The notes below the pieces were generated by a model that did not search any database, had not been told where the DNA came from, and saw only the letters and a list, made by a program, of their open reading frames with translations. Positions 47,051-58,775 of a DNA stretch of 64,000 bases are shown here, piece by piece (within the stretch, counting starts at the first letter, position 1; every line of letters starts with the position of its first letter). The position numbers and the translations under genes were made by a program. Origin of the DNA: Kryptolebias marmoratus (lineage: Eukaryota; Chordata; Actinopteri; Cyprinodontiformes; Rivulidae); assembly GCF_001649575.2 (NCBI RefSeq), contig NC_051450.1, positions 8,580,429 through 8,644,428 of the forward strand, read 5' to 3'.

Positions 47051-47215
47051 GTTAGTAAGTGTTAAATTATTAACTCCAGCAGATTTGATATTTGACACTT
47101 TATAAGAGTTAAGGTACCAACTCTCCAAAAAGAGTTAAATTAACACTTTCTGGTGTGGACCCATATAGACACTTTAAAAGTGTTGAAATCAAATCTGACA
47201 GTGTTAATCTGGGCC
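47051..47215. repeat. Palindrome-rich MITE-like repeat with GTGTTAA/AGTTAA motifs
   Basis: Contains repeated direct and inverted motifs: agtgttaaatt, aactcc, gacacttta, agagttaa, aactctcc, agagttaaattaacact, gacactttaaaagtgttgaaatc and cagtgttaat. Such GTGTTAA-rich palindromic repeats are frequent in fish. The left end is lost in the gap. Confidence 0.55.
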
Positions 47216-49147
47216 TCCTGGATTTGCTGTGTAGAACATCATTTCAAGAATGACCTGGCCATCCCTGTAATTCAGCTGTCTTTTCCTTATGCTTTCATGT
47301 CAAAATAGGTGCTTTTTGACCAAAGGACTCTCAAAGAGTTTTAAGAACTGTTAATTCCATGAGAAAGTGATTGTAAGGATTTATGCGTTTGCTTTCGCAC
47401 CACCAGGGGAACACTGATTGTACAATACTTGGCCGACAGTCAGCAAGGACATGTAAATTTCACCATGATTGGAGCTGTCTGTGGTGGGTCTTAGGTTTAA
47501 TTTTTAAAGCATAATGTGAAAAAGCATTACAAACACTAAGAAGAATAAGTTTTCACAGCCAGGAGTCAGTTTACTAAGTGCTGCAAACATTTAAAGAGGA
47601 TGACTTAGTAGACAACAGTGACAGTTAAGTAGCTTTTCCTTTAGTAATACAAATGTTGTTTAATAGCATAGATCTGTTCAGTATACATACTTTTATGTTA
47701 GGACCATTAGCATCCCCTTACATCACTTAAAGAGTCTCTATTGAGCCAAGAAAGACCCTACACTGAACCAGGAGCTAAAAATACAAAAAAAAAAAGTTAA
47801 AGGAACTGTGAGTGGCCACAATACCACCAGTAGGAAAACAACAAAAAAAAAAAAATTAAGAAAAGGTGAACTACCTCAAATGGATGAAGGACTGTGAATT
47901 GATCCCCTGCGGTCCAAAAGCACTTAACATGTTGTGAAATAGGCCTATGCATCAAGAGTGCTCCTGAGTCTGTGCAGAGGATTAGGTTTGGTTTAAAAAA
48001 AAGAAGCCTAAATAAAGCTCAAGACACTGATGGACAGATTTGGATGAGTGCAAAACTACTGCAGTGTTGTTGTTAGTCATGGATTTTATTTGGCTCACTA
48101 GTATGTGAACACGAACGTAAAAAACAACACTCAGTCTGCCTACCCTTGAACCTCGAACCAATGAGGTCAACAGTCTGTACGTGTTCTACTGAAGCTCTAG
48201 ATGAGCATCAGTAAAATCTGGACCAATAAGGATTTAAATTAAAGATAGGTTTAGATCTCTCAGAATATTTATTGCTGTTTCCTGATGTTCTTCAGCACTC
48301 ATATTGACACATTTTAAAGGGTATGTTCCTTTTTTTTCTGTCTGTGAATTTAGCTTTCATAGTATAGCCTGCAGGAAGAAAATCCCAACATTATTCAAGG
48401 AGAAAATACAGTGGTTTCAACTCATCTTAGAAACACTTTAACCCTCCTGTGGCCTTTGGGTCAAATGGGCTTGAGTTACAAGGGATTCTCTTCCTCTCTT
48501 CAGTTACAAGAGCTTCAGGAGGGTTAAAGTTAGTTGTATGTAATATAAAAACAGCTTGTGAGTAAGAGTGGGTTCAAGCTGTTTCATTCAATGCAGCTCT
48601 AACAGAAAGGTTCCATTTTAAATCAAAGGTTGTGTTGATTTCAAATGTCAAATCTGCAGCTAGAAATACAACTGAGCACATTTTCAGAAAACCACCCTAA
48701 TTTCCTAGTTGTTGTTTTTACAGTAAGGTTCTTGTGATACAGCATAAATGCAAGAAAGTGCTGCTGGTCAAAAGCAGCTGCAAACGTTTACGGTTCAATT
48801 GTTGTTAAATTTAGTGGCACACAGACTGAACAAGCAACCTCCCTTCAGTGGAAAAGTCACAGTGAAACACTGTTCAAGCCAAAGTAACCTCTTTTAAATT
48901 CAGCAGGTGTTGCCAAGGTCCCAAAAGAAAGCAGAGATACAGTATCAAATAGAGGAAATGGGAAGGGTTGCACGTGATGTGAAACACAAGACCTTGAGAA
49001 TAGTTGACAAAAAGCTGCAACCAACAAAAACAGTTTATAGTTTCGAGCATATAAATGAGTCAAATTATTCCAGTATTTTCCGAAATCAGAGGTCTCTGCC
49101 AAGCCTAGACAGTAAAAGAAAGTGTTAGAAGAAATGATTCAACTGTA
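47216..49147. other. Gene-free stretch apart from a small MITE
   Basis: AT-rich unique DNA with poly-A runs at 47787 and 47846. Short ORFs (47982-48170, 48907-49128) have no recognisable features. Confidence 0.4.
48438..48527. mobile_element. piggyBac-type MITE flanked by TTAA
   Basis: TTAA at 48438-48441 and 48524-48527 bound an 82-bp element with 8-bp inverted ends ccctcctg / caggaggg. A TTAA duplication with short inverted ends is the hallmark of the piggyBac group. The left 16 bp also occur next to TTAA at 30003. Confidence 0.8.
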
Positions 49148-49745
49148 CAGTGCCTATAAAAAGTATTCACCCCATTGGATGTTTTCTGCTTTTATTGCTT
49201 TTATTGTAAATCAGTCATGGTCAATTTAAATTGGCCTTCTTTACAAAAAATAGGAAATAATAATCAAAATACCTTCTTCAGTGTCAAACTGAAATCAAAT
49301 TTCTACAAAGTAATGCCAAATAAAAATATATAATGCAAAATAAGTGATTTAACTCAGAGAAAAGATTACTGAAAAGCAGAAATCAGAAGATAAATCTAAA
49401 AGGATTTCCAAGACCCTAAACATCCCCAGGAGTTCTGTTACCATCATCAAGAAATGAAAGGAATGTGGGATGTGTGTAAATCTACCAAGAGCAGGCCGTC
49501 CTCACAAACTGAGTGACCAAGAAGGAGAATAGAGAGAGAGGCCACCATGACCCCTGTGAGCTCTCTGAAGGAGTTCTAAGCTTCAGTAGGTGAAATGGGA
49601 GAGACTGAGCTACAACAACTGCTGCCCAGGTTCTTCACCAATCTGAGGTTTATGGGAGAGTAGCAAAGAGAAAACCACCGTTGAAGAAAACTCAGATTAA
49701 ATCTTCACTAGAATCTAAATAGTCTAGGCAAACCTTAGTCAAAGT
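49148..49745 (+). pseudogene. Tc1-like transposon relic ('cagtgcctataaaaagtatt' family)
   Basis: A TA precedes cagtgcctataaaaagtattc, the end of a common vertebrate Tc1-like family. After a decayed non-coding part, transposase N-terminal sequence is visible: 'tttccaagaccctaaacatcc', 'catcatcaagaaatgaaagg', 'tctaccaagagcaggccgtcc', 'aactgagtgaccaagaagg', 'gcttcagtaggtgaaatggg' and 'tatgggagagtagcaaagag', each with indels or stops. It ends before the DDE domain. Confidence 0.85.
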
Positions 49746-50407
49746 CAAATGTAACACAGGCCAAAGAAGATTTGATTTTGATAATGTTGTTGTATGTACC
49801 TCTAGCATGTCTTCTCTCTTTTGCAAAGATGGTTGCCTAAAAAAGGGTTTAGTGGCAATTAAATCCAAGTATGATAAAAAAAAAAAACTTCCCTTTAAAG
49901 GAAAATATCTTTTTCATCTTACATATATTACAAGTTAAAAAAGACTACTAATACATTAATGTGGTATGATACATATTCTTGGAGAGATTTTTACTTACAA
50001 ATGCCTGTTCATGTTTTGGGTGTTTATTTTAATGCAGATTGTACTGTATTGTTGTTCTTTTTATAAGCATGCAGCCATTAATAGTTTGATAATATTACAT
50101 TCTTATAAATTTATATTTGTTAAGTATTTATGCACAGATTGGACTTCACTATTTTGGTTTTAAAAGCCATTTTGTTTTATTTCAGTACTTTTTAATAATC
50201 AGAGGCTCGTGGAGCTCTGTAAATTTTTCAAGTCCTGGCAAGGTGCAGGTTCTTATTGGTTATTATTTATTCAAAAACAACCATAAAATAAATGTTCAGT
50301 CCAAAAAGAAGCAATCCAAAGATAAAATATTACTAAAACAGGTTAACAGTAGTTTTTATTGACACAATAATTTACTAAGAGAAAATTAAAAATAATATAA
50401 AAATCCT
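49746..50407. other. Gene-free stretch, nothing recognised
   Basis: Strongly AT-rich DNA with a poly-A run at 49878. No element ends found. Confidence 0.4.
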
Positions 50408-51270
50408 TTATTGGGTACACCCTGCTAGTACCAGATTGGACCTGCTTTGCCTTGAGAACTGCCTTAATTCTTTGTGGCATAGATTCAACAAGATCCTGGA
50501 ATTATTCCTCAGAGATTATGGTCCACATTGCCATTTAGCTTCATGCTGTTGCTGCAGATTTGTCAGCTGCATGTTCACAATGTGAATCTCCTGTTCCATC
50601 ACATCTCAAAGACACTACATTGGACTGAGAGCTGGTGTCTGTGGAGGCCACTGGAGTCCGCTGAATTGAGATTTTTTAGACCAGGCAATCTTATTCCAGT
50701 CTTTTAGGGTACAAAGTTGGTGAGCCAGTTCGAATTGTATCCTCAGTTTCCTGTTCTTAGCTGACAGGAGTGGCACTCGGTGTGTTTATCTGCTGCTGTA
50801 GCTCATCTACTTCAAGGTTGTACGTGTTGTGCGTTCAGAGATGGTATTCTGAAGACTTTTGTTTGTAACAAGCCGTTATTTGAGCTGCTGTTGCCTTTCT
50901 GTCATCTTGAACCAGTCTGCTTATTTTCCTTTGACATTAATAAGTGTTTTTTGTCTGCACAAATGCCACTCACAGGATATTTTCCCTTTTTCGGACCATT
51001 CTTTTTAAATCCTAGAGATGGTTGTGTGTAAAAATTCAAGTTTCTGAAATACTCAGACCAGCCCGTCTGGTACCAACAACCACGCCACATTTAAAGTCAC
51101 TTAAATCCCCTTTCTTTCCCATTCTGATGCCTGGTTTGAACTTCAGCAAGTTGTCTTCACCACGTCAACAGGCCTAAAGCCATTGAGTTGCTGCAATGGG
51201 ATTGCCTGATTAGCTATTTGTGTTAAAAAGCATTTGAACAAATGTACCTAATAAAGTGGCTAATGAGTGC
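50408..51270 (-). pseudogene. Tc1-like transposon relic with both ends ('ttaggtacacc' type)
   Basis: The left end tttattgggtacacc and right end tgtacctaataaagtgg are inverted copies. On the - strand, 51120 to 50930 carries the transposase N-terminus ('atgggaaagaaaggggat', 'gtctgagtatttcagaaac', 'acaaccatctctaggattt') and 50690 to 50440 the C-terminus ('ctccagtggcctccacagac', 'gaatctatgccacaaagaat'). The middle, including part of the DDE domain, is deleted, and stops interrupt the rest. It is a dead element about half of full length. Confidence 0.88.
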
Positions 51271-52292
51271 ATTACTGTTAAATTTTACTCATCTTCTTTT
51301 AGTTATATTGAGCCAAAGGCGGGGTTCCTGACATTTCTTCTGCCTCCAAAGTGGGACACGGCATGAAAAGCTTGACAATCGCTGAGTTTTGCAGAGGGAG
51401 ACTGGGGGATTAAAATGGGTGATCTGTCTTATTTAGCGGATGAAACACAACGTGATTAGTTGACAGGTCTTGATTAAAAACCTTCTGAAATAATTGCCAG
51501 AAGGTGTTTAATGATCATGATGTGGTCGCTGGTATTGCTGGACCTTAGCCAGTGTCTGACTGGCACTTTGAAAACAAAAAGCCACACACACTCAGCCACA
51601 ACAACTGGGATAAATGAAGGTTAATAAAGCTTCATGTTAATGCGTGTAATGAAGTTAGTGACTGAATTCACAATGGACAATTTTGACTACTCTGACTCCC
51701 ATGGCTCAAACTGATGTTAAATGAGAGCAAGCAGAGGGTCGATGTTATTTATCATACCATTTAATGAATCTGTCCCAGGTGATTTGTGAAACACCTCATG
51801 AGATTCGTGGGCATGAAGTGTGACTCAGTCTGCAAGCTGGTGGTTAATTCTAATGTGTTCTGCCTAGACGTGTAGACTGACATCAGTATTATATATCGGG
51901 TTTAATACCGAACGTTTGAACATTTTGTTCCTATAGGGTTTTTACAACAGAAACAAAGTTCAGTATGTCTTTATTTAAGCTCAAGTGAAGCACAAGTTTA
52001 TTACTGTCACCTCTATCACAGCCCCAATCTGTCAAGGCATCTTTTAAATAAAGTCAAGCTCTGGTAATGAGTTCAATCTCTAGTTTTTCTAGTCAATGTG
52101 TCAAAGTGGTAACTGTTACATGAGCATTAAACCTTTGTCATTTCTGTCTTTCTATATGTAGGTTGGAAATATTGAATATAATACAAAAGAACAATTTAAA
52201 TAAAAGTAGGTTTCGAATACAGTACATTTTCTTTCAACATAATGGACACCACCTACTGTTCCAAGGAAAGGAAGTAAAATTACTGAAATTAG
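51271..52292. other. Gene-free stretch with conserved-looking DNA
   Basis: The part 51330-51760 is unique and balanced with 'gcgtgtaatgaagttag' and several ATTA cores. It is a candidate regulatory region. No ORF or repeat recognised. Confidence 0.35.
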
Positions 52293-52759
52293 TGAAGTGT
52301 CTTCAAAAGGTGGACGTTCTTCTGGGTCTTCATAATTGCAGCAACGATGTACTGATCAAAAGAAAATGACTTTACAGACATAAGTTATCTTTTGAACAGT
52401 GAGACTTTATTCAAGACAACAGAGTCTGTGCCGAAACCGGGAACTTCTGGTCCAATCAGTGAAATCCCCCGTTTCTCTGTGGCTGCTTGTTTTTATGAAC
52501 ATTTACCACACCCTAGTAAGAGTAACAAGACACCCACGTCCCACTGGGACGGACCTGTAGGATTCAAGTACATTCAATTCCATTTATGGGGATAGACTAG
52601 GGTCTTCAGACAAGCAACAGCTAACTGCACGTTTTCGACAACGTGAGCGTAAGATCTCACGGTTCACTTCTTAAAAAGGCGTTGTGGCTGAGGACAGTGT
52701 CTCTCAAAATGATAGCTCAGGCCTCATGGCCTGAACACAGATGCAGACCAGATACCTCA
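52293..52759 (-). mobile_element. Solo LTR, family B copy 1
   Basis: The 467-bp segment starts tgaagtgtc and ends gatacctca on the + strand, so on the - strand TGAGGTATC...GACACTTCA. The 4-mer ttag flanks both sides (52289-52292 and 52760-52763), or attag if the shared terminal a is counted. On the - strand a polyadenylation signal (tgaataaagtc) precedes the end by about 115 bp. It is about 85-90% similar by eye to 55587-56077. No coding. Confidence 0.82.
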
Positions 52760-53223
52760 TTAGCATTCCAACGGGACTTGAGGGCTAGTTGTAAAACAAA
52801 CTGTTTTTAAAACAACAAAACATAATTGGAAACGACAATTTTAGCTTAAACATGAACTTTTACATCAAGAACAAGACCAAAGCAGCCTCGATAATTTCTG
52901 ATTTTAATGTACGAACCCGCTTGATGTCCAACACAACCACCTTCATGTGATTGTTGCACGGCACATAAACATACTTCATTTTCTGCAGTAGCAGAAATTG
53001 TTTTAAACCCATTAGTTGTACATTATCAGGTCTTCAATATGAGTACTTTTATTGTTTATCAGCCAAATTACTGATATTTTTGTCCTGTAAAAATTATATA
53101 ACACACACACACACACACACACAAAAAAAAAAAAATTTCAGGAAGGCTATTATCTATTTTTTCATCTCATAATGATCAACACATTTGTTCTGTTATCATA
53201 GTTTGGGAATCAGTTTTGCATCT
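52760..53223. other. Gene-free stretch with an (AC)n-poly-A tract
   Basis: A microsatellite (AC)n at 53101-53123 continues into 13 A. Nothing else recognised. Confidence 0.5.
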
Positions 53224-53453
53224 GTGTTGCTGTGGCTCAAGAGGAAAGGCGGTCGTCTGCCAAGCGGAAAGTTGGTGGCTCAGTCCCAGCTTCCTCCGCC
53301 ACATGTTCAAGTGCCCTTGGGCAAGACACTGAACCCCAGGATGTCCCCGATCTGTGAATCGGCGTGTGAGCGAGAATGGGCAAATGCAACTTGTAGTGTA
53401 AAAGCTTTTTGAGTGTTCAAAACAAGCGCTATATAAATGCATCAAATTTAATG
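53224..53453 (+). repeat. tRNA-type SINE, copy 1
   Basis: The head 'tgtggctcaagaggaaaggcggtcgtctgccaag' and 'ggtggctcagtccca' are degenerate A- and B-box regions of a tRNA-derived promoter. The body 'cccttgggcaagacactgaac' and tail 'aagcgctatataaatgca' are hallmarks of an abundant fish SINE. The 75-codon frame inside is not a gene. Confidence 0.85.
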
Positions 53454-55586
53454 AAAAAAAACACCAGTTTGTGTTTTTGTTTGCTTCTACAAAAAGAGAT
53501 GAGCAAGAAAAGGGGAGAGATTTAGCTTCAGTCCAGTTAAAGAGAGGGATTAAATAGTTAAGAATGGCATGTGCATCTGTACAGGTCAACAGTTCATCAA
53601 TTTCATCTTGTACATCTCTTAGCGCTTGGACTCCAAGTGCTAAGAAAAACATATAGACACATAGTATGTGTTGGACATGACTCACAAATACTAGCACATC
53701 AAAGTTTAGCTCAATATCTTCATCCAGTCTGATGAAATTTAATCTATACATTTTCAGACAGACCATAACATTTGAACACCTAAAGGCTTTGAAGGAATGT
53801 CTTAATTAACATTGTTAAATCAGCAGACACCCAAGGAGTACCACGAGTCAGGGTGTAGGGGCTGTTTTCACCCAAAAGTGCTGAGACGGTCCTGCAAAGG
53901 CTAACATTAAAATCCCAGCGAACTGTCTAAAAAAAGCAGTGAACGCCGCCATTACAGGGGGCTATGTAAATACCTATACTGAGCTCTGAATTAACTTATC
54001 AAAAGAAAGTATGAAACCCTTGGAAATCATTAAACTCTTTATGATTTTTATGACTTCCAATCTAATTGGAAGGAATGTAATGATACATTCAGCTCATGAA
54101 AAGCAGGCAAGATTTTACCAATATTTTTGAGAAAACCTCAGAGGTGAAATAAATGCTTTCCCTAAGCAGTTTTTGGGGGTTTTGCCACAAACTCAACTGA
54201 CCAGCATCGCACCTGATTTCTCGTGAGACTCGTGACCTTTTAGCTTCTCATTAAAGCTGTGAGACTTTCTAATTCGAGGGTGTCAAAACTCATGCTCACA
54301 AGGGGCCAAAATTAAAAACCTGATTCCAGTCGAGAGCCAACCACAATGTGAATAAGTGAATACATTCAGGCAAACACTCTAATATGCTCTGACAGCTTAG
54401 TATTCCTTGAAGGAATGCATTTTTTATTCAAAAAGGAGGTAAAGTTCACTTTTTTGCATCTTAAACTTAAACACCTTGTGTAACTAAAGTCAATGGAAAA
54501 GTCCGAGCTGTTATTACTTTATAATGAAACTTGCGGATGTATAAATCCTCTTGCAGCTTAGACAGCTTCTTTGGTGCAAATGTAATAAGCCTCTCCTGTT
54601 GCTGCTTCAGTTGACTTTGAGAATCAGTGGTGCCTGAAAGCTTCAGTCAATATTTACTCCAGCGTCATCAGTCTGTTTTTCTTGGTGTGAGGGGACAAGG
54701 AAAACTCGGCGACATTGAGCTCGACTGACTTTCTGACTGGCTCGCCTGCACTGAATGCAGAGCAGCTTAAAGAAAGACAGATCTTCCAATAAACGGTCAA
54801 GAAACATCATTTTTACCCAACAAGAGCCAATACATATTCTCTCTGTGCCATCATCCTGCTGCCTCATGCATGGCATTCTAAACACCAACCAGTCTGTGTG
54901 TTTCTGTTGTTCAGATAAAAGTCATGCACTGCTGCCAACACTGGAAATGAGAAGAATCCTTGGTAAATGTGAATATTTAGTAGGAGGAAACTAATACACT
55001 GCAGTGCCATACCAATTGGTTTAAAAGAGCATCAAAAATTAGCAAAATAAATCAGCCTTTTTTTCTTTCTTACACACATTTTTGTAAACTCTTTCCAGTG
55101 AAATGGAATTACACAGTCATTTGGATAATCATCTAATCAAGCAAGCAAATGATTCAAGCAGAGGGAAAGATATTAATAATCTCAGAACCTTAAGAATGTC
55201 TATATTTTTCAAGTGCCAGAGTGGTGTCCGTAGCAGCACCTTTATTTAAATACAATATTGTCTTTCTTTCAGGGAAGACTTGAAAAAAGACAATTTACAT
55301 ATGCTAGGTTGTGTGCATTCATTAATTGGTTACATAAGCTTTTCAACTATGGTTACAACTTACCTAAAAAGTTAAAGCCATCTACATAAAAATAGCTCCA
55401 TAAAAGGCTGTGGGCCAGCAGGTTCACGGTCCAGCGCTTCCTGATGCCACCTCACTTCCTGATCCAGCGGTCTCACCTGTATACGATCCCTCATAAGGCC
55501 AGCTGATAAGACCAGCTCAGACCACAACTCAGTGCTGGATTGTATCTTCACGCTGGTGATCACTGTGATCTGAACATTTTTTGACT
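53454..55586. other. Gene-free stretch between family B LTRs
   Basis: No gene. A likely hAT end, 'gggtgtcaaaactcatgctc' with 'aggggccaaa', lies at 54279-54345. The 196-codon frame 53176-53766 (-) runs through the SINE and has no domain. No retroviral internal sequence is present here, so the two flanking LTRs do not belong to one provirus. Confidence 0.45.
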
Positions 55587-56077
55587 TGAAGTGTCTTCAA
55601 AAGGTGGACGTTCTTCTGGGTCTTCATAATTGCAGCAACGATGTACTGATCAAAAGAAATGACTTTACAGACATGAGTTATTCTTGAACAGTGAGACTTT
55701 ATTCAAAATAACAGAGTCTGTGCCGAATCGGGACCTCTGGTCCAATCTGTGAAGATCCCCCATTTCTCTGGGGCTGCTTGTTTTTATTAACCTATACCAC
55801 ACCCAGTTAGAGTAAAAAGACACCCACGTCCCACTGGGACGGACCTGAACAGTATGGATTCAAATGCATTCAATTCCATTTATGGTGATAAGCTAGGGTC
55901 TTCAGACATGCAACAGATAACTTTCCACATATGCAATCACTGCAGTAGCTTTTCGACAACATGAGCGTAAGAGCCCACGATTCACTTCCTAAGAAGGGAT
56001 TGTGGCTGAAGACAGTACCTCAAAATGGGAGCTCAGGCCTCATCGCCTGATGGCACAGAGGCAGACCAGTTACCTCA
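55587..56077 (-). mobile_element. Solo LTR, family B copy 2
   Basis: The 491-bp segment has the same ends as copy 1 (tgaagtgtc...ttacctca) and long identical runs, for example the 'aaaaggtggacgttcttctg' and 'gtcccactgggacggacctg' stretches. It holds one extra block near 55925-55955 ('acatatgcaatcactgcagt'). Flanks gact (55583-55586) and gacc (56078-56081) match at 3 of 4. Same orientation as copy 1, 2.8 kb away. Confidence 0.8.
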
Positions 56078-56514
56078 GACCCTTTTTTTTAAATAATTCA
56101 TTGAGGTTTTTGTACTTGCTTCCACTGTGCAGAACTAACTCTGATTTCCTCGTGAACTGCTGCACAGATGAACTCTATCTACTTTTTCTCTGAGAGCACC
56201 TGCTCAAACCAGCTGGTAATCCTCATCAAGAACATACTCACCGAATCACTTACCTGCCTGGTTCACTCTCCATCACTCCACCTTGTGACTTCTCCAGACA
56301 CCTGGATCCTCCTACCTTGTCCTCAGAACCTGAAAAGAAAGCATAATCGAGAGAAATCAAACAATATTATTATCGTAGGAACATTATCAAGATCACCATT
56401 AATTCATATCTCTTCTCTACTGAAGACAACCACGGACCTGCCTTCACACCACACGCAAAACTCAGCTGTACATATTGTAAATTGTTTTTTTAAACCTTTT
56501 CTACATGTCACCTC
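56078..56514. other. Gene-free stretch, nothing recognised
   Basis: Contains the first two-thirds of a 158-codon open frame (56168-56644) that then runs into a SINE. No domain; probably chance. Confidence 0.35.
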
Positions 56515-56791
56515 CTGGGTTCAGAGCAGTCATCCTCCACTGAGCAAGGTGGAGGTTCGATTCCTGGCAGCAGTCACATGTCAAAGTGTTGGTCATTTCC
56601 TCCAATGTGCCCCATTGGTGTATGAATGGAGTTTAAACCACTGATTAAACTATTTAGAATGATTTATTCAGATTAGGTTAGTAGAGATGTAGTAGAGTGC
56701 TGTGTCGGTAAATGAGGGCACAGATTGTTGTAAAGCACTTTGAGTAGCCTGGTTGGCTAGAAAGGTGCTCTATAAGTACTGTCCATTTACC
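56515..56791 (+). repeat. tRNA-type SINE, copy 2
   Basis: Carries an exact B-box GGTTCGATTCC at 56554-56564, then 'gttggtcatttcctccaatgtg' and the tail 'ttgtaaagcactttgagtagcc', 'gaaaggtgctctataagtac', 'gtccatttacc'. The tail corresponds to 'aagcgctatataaatgca' in copy 1. The body is longer than in copy 1 and partly unrelated. Confidence 0.8.
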
Positions 56792-58492
56792 ATCTCTTTC
56801 TTTGCTAATGGAAAACACTGAAAGAAGAATTAGGCTTTTTTTTAATCAAAGGTTCCTATAAAACTGCTGTCTCCCCTTTTAGAAAGTTCCTTTAAAAGCC
56901 TCAAAATACTGAAAGGTAATGTTTGCCCTGCATCCAATGTTTTATTAGCTCATTTTTGTCCTCTCATTCAGTATGCTTCTTTTGAACACTTCTTACTTTC
57001 AGCCTTCAACCTGAAGATTTTCTCGAATAACAACTTTGTTAAACTATTGTTTTTTCAATAGATCCCTTGGAGTTTAAGGATCTTAGTCATCCTTCTGCAA
57101 GTTTCCATAGTAATAGACAATGTCAATGCGATAGCAGTGGCTCAGTGAAGAAGGAATCAAAGAATCCAAGAAGACTGTCTTCGGTTATTTTGTCTTCTGA
57201 TTCACCTGTTAGGAGAATTTGCTGCCTGTGACCAGCATAGATTTATAATTATCAAATACAGAGTGGCTGTAATTTAGCCACTAATAGCACACACAGCAGT
57301 ACTGATTAGAGAAAAATAAAAAGCTCCGCTTGGTACTATAAACAAGCAATTACCCATTTGGGGCATAAATCTGTCACAGAACTGTGTACATTTAGTGCAA
57401 ACATTCATCTGACCATCTGTTTCTTTACCCACATGATTTTATTCAGCCGTCACTGGGCCAGAAGCAGTGCACCCTGGACAGGTCACCAGTACATCAACGC
57501 GTATGTTTTTGGACTGTAGGAAGAAAGCAGAAAACTCATTCATGCAGGCAGAACATTCAACCTCCTTGAGGCAAAACAAAAGTGCTTACCAACTACACCA
57601 CCGTGCAGCTTAATGCAAACAGCTTTACTTAAATAAATACATAAATAAGGTTTTCCTTTCAGACATGCTACATTTAAGATGAATGGACCATTTATGGACT
57701 TTTCAAGTGCTTGTTTGAGTGATGGCTGTGTAGGTAAGCAAAGATACTCACAAATGTAAGTCTATACACACACATACTCACACACACACACACACACAAT
57801 AGATCAATAGATGGTAGATTTTTTTTCAACAAACATTAAAGTATACAGTATTTTCTTTATGTCTGCAGCAAGCTAGGTAATGTTACATGGTACAACTGAA
57901 CTACAGCGTTAAATCTGTTTTACTTGTTTGTTTGTTTTTAAATTTAGCAACAACTGACAATGTATAGGGTCCTTGAAAGCCCTTGTTTATCGTAAAATTT
58001 TAAGCACTACTTGTTGTGACTAGCATTTAGGACCAAGAGGTTAGGAAAGATAGTTTTTATGAAGGTACACCACCATAACTGACAAAAACTGCAATAACGC
58101 CACCATCGTACAAAGTTTTAATACTTAGTGACAACAAATAAAGAAAAATCCACTAGTAGCGTTAATATTAATCTACTTCAGTAGATTTAGTTTTATTTCG
58201 TTTTACAATAAACAGTACTTTTTTGTTATTATTTTTGATTCCAGATGTTCTAAATCTTAAATCCCACATTTTTTGGAGTATGCAAAAAAAATTTAAAAAG
58301 CTTAAAAAAAAAAGTTAAAATTGTGTAAATTTTAATTTTAAATTGTAGTCATTGAAGCTGGTTATTGGAAGAAACTGTTGCTAAAGTGTTTTTACCAAAT
58401 CAACTCTAAAAGAAAAAATAAATTAAGCAATGCACATACGTATAATGCACATTTTTCTGCTTTTGCCTGTGTTTGTGTGTGTGTTCAGTAGT
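56792..58492. other. Gene-free stretch with a decayed dispersed repeat and (CA)n
   Basis: 57445-57610 is an eroded copy of the 'CCATCC-headed' repeat ('caccctggacaggtcaccag', 'tgtttttggactgtagg', 'aactacaccaccgtgcagctt', all + strand). (CA)n lies at 57766-57798. The rest is AT-rich with no gene. Confidence 0.55.
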
Positions 58493-58775
58493 TTGTTCGT
58501 TAGCAAAATCTCATAAACCACTGAACAGACTCTAATGAATATTTCAGAAAGTAATCATTGGATGTAGATCTACAACTGATTAAATTTTGGAGTCAATCCA
58601 GTGCAAGCTAATTAACCTTAGCCAACATAAAAATGGCTACACACACTTTTAGTTTTACAGCGGTTGAGCTGAGAGTCATTCACAACACATACTCTGACAG
58701 ATGGTGTGAGATCTTCTGATGTTGCACATACTTGCACAAAATGTTATTTTTGAAGTTTTTAGTTTAAAACTCAAA
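58493..58775 (+). repeat. Dispersed repeat family R, copy 6
   Basis: 'cgttagcaaaatctcataaacc', 'ttcagaaagtaatcattgg', 'tagatctacaactgatt', 'ttggagtcaatccagtgcaag', 'gagctgagagtcattcac' and 'acacatactctgac' follow the family order. A block after 'gtgcaag' is deleted relative to copies 1 and 5. Confidence 0.75.

Noticed and set aside
46307..47128. Several 240-273 codon frames
   Set aside because: They cross the second N run and are artefacts.
53101..53136. CRISPR-like or regulatory repeat
   Set aside because: Simple (AC)n followed by poly-A; no spacer structure.
53224..53300. A tRNA gene
   Set aside because: The box-like motifs belong to a SINE head; no cloverleaf with intact stems can be drawn and SINE tail sequence follows.
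53176..53766. 196-codon - strand frame as a possible gene
   Set aside because: It runs antisense through the SINE and through unrelated AT-rich DNA; no recognisable domain, signal or splice context.
52293..56077. A 3.8-kb provirus with two LTRs
   Set aside because: Outer flanks do not match, each LTR has its own flanking duplication, and the interior holds a SINE and unique DNA but no retroviral genes.
56168..56644. 158-codon frame as a possible gene
   Set aside because: It has no domain and its last part is a SINE body with the B-box inside.
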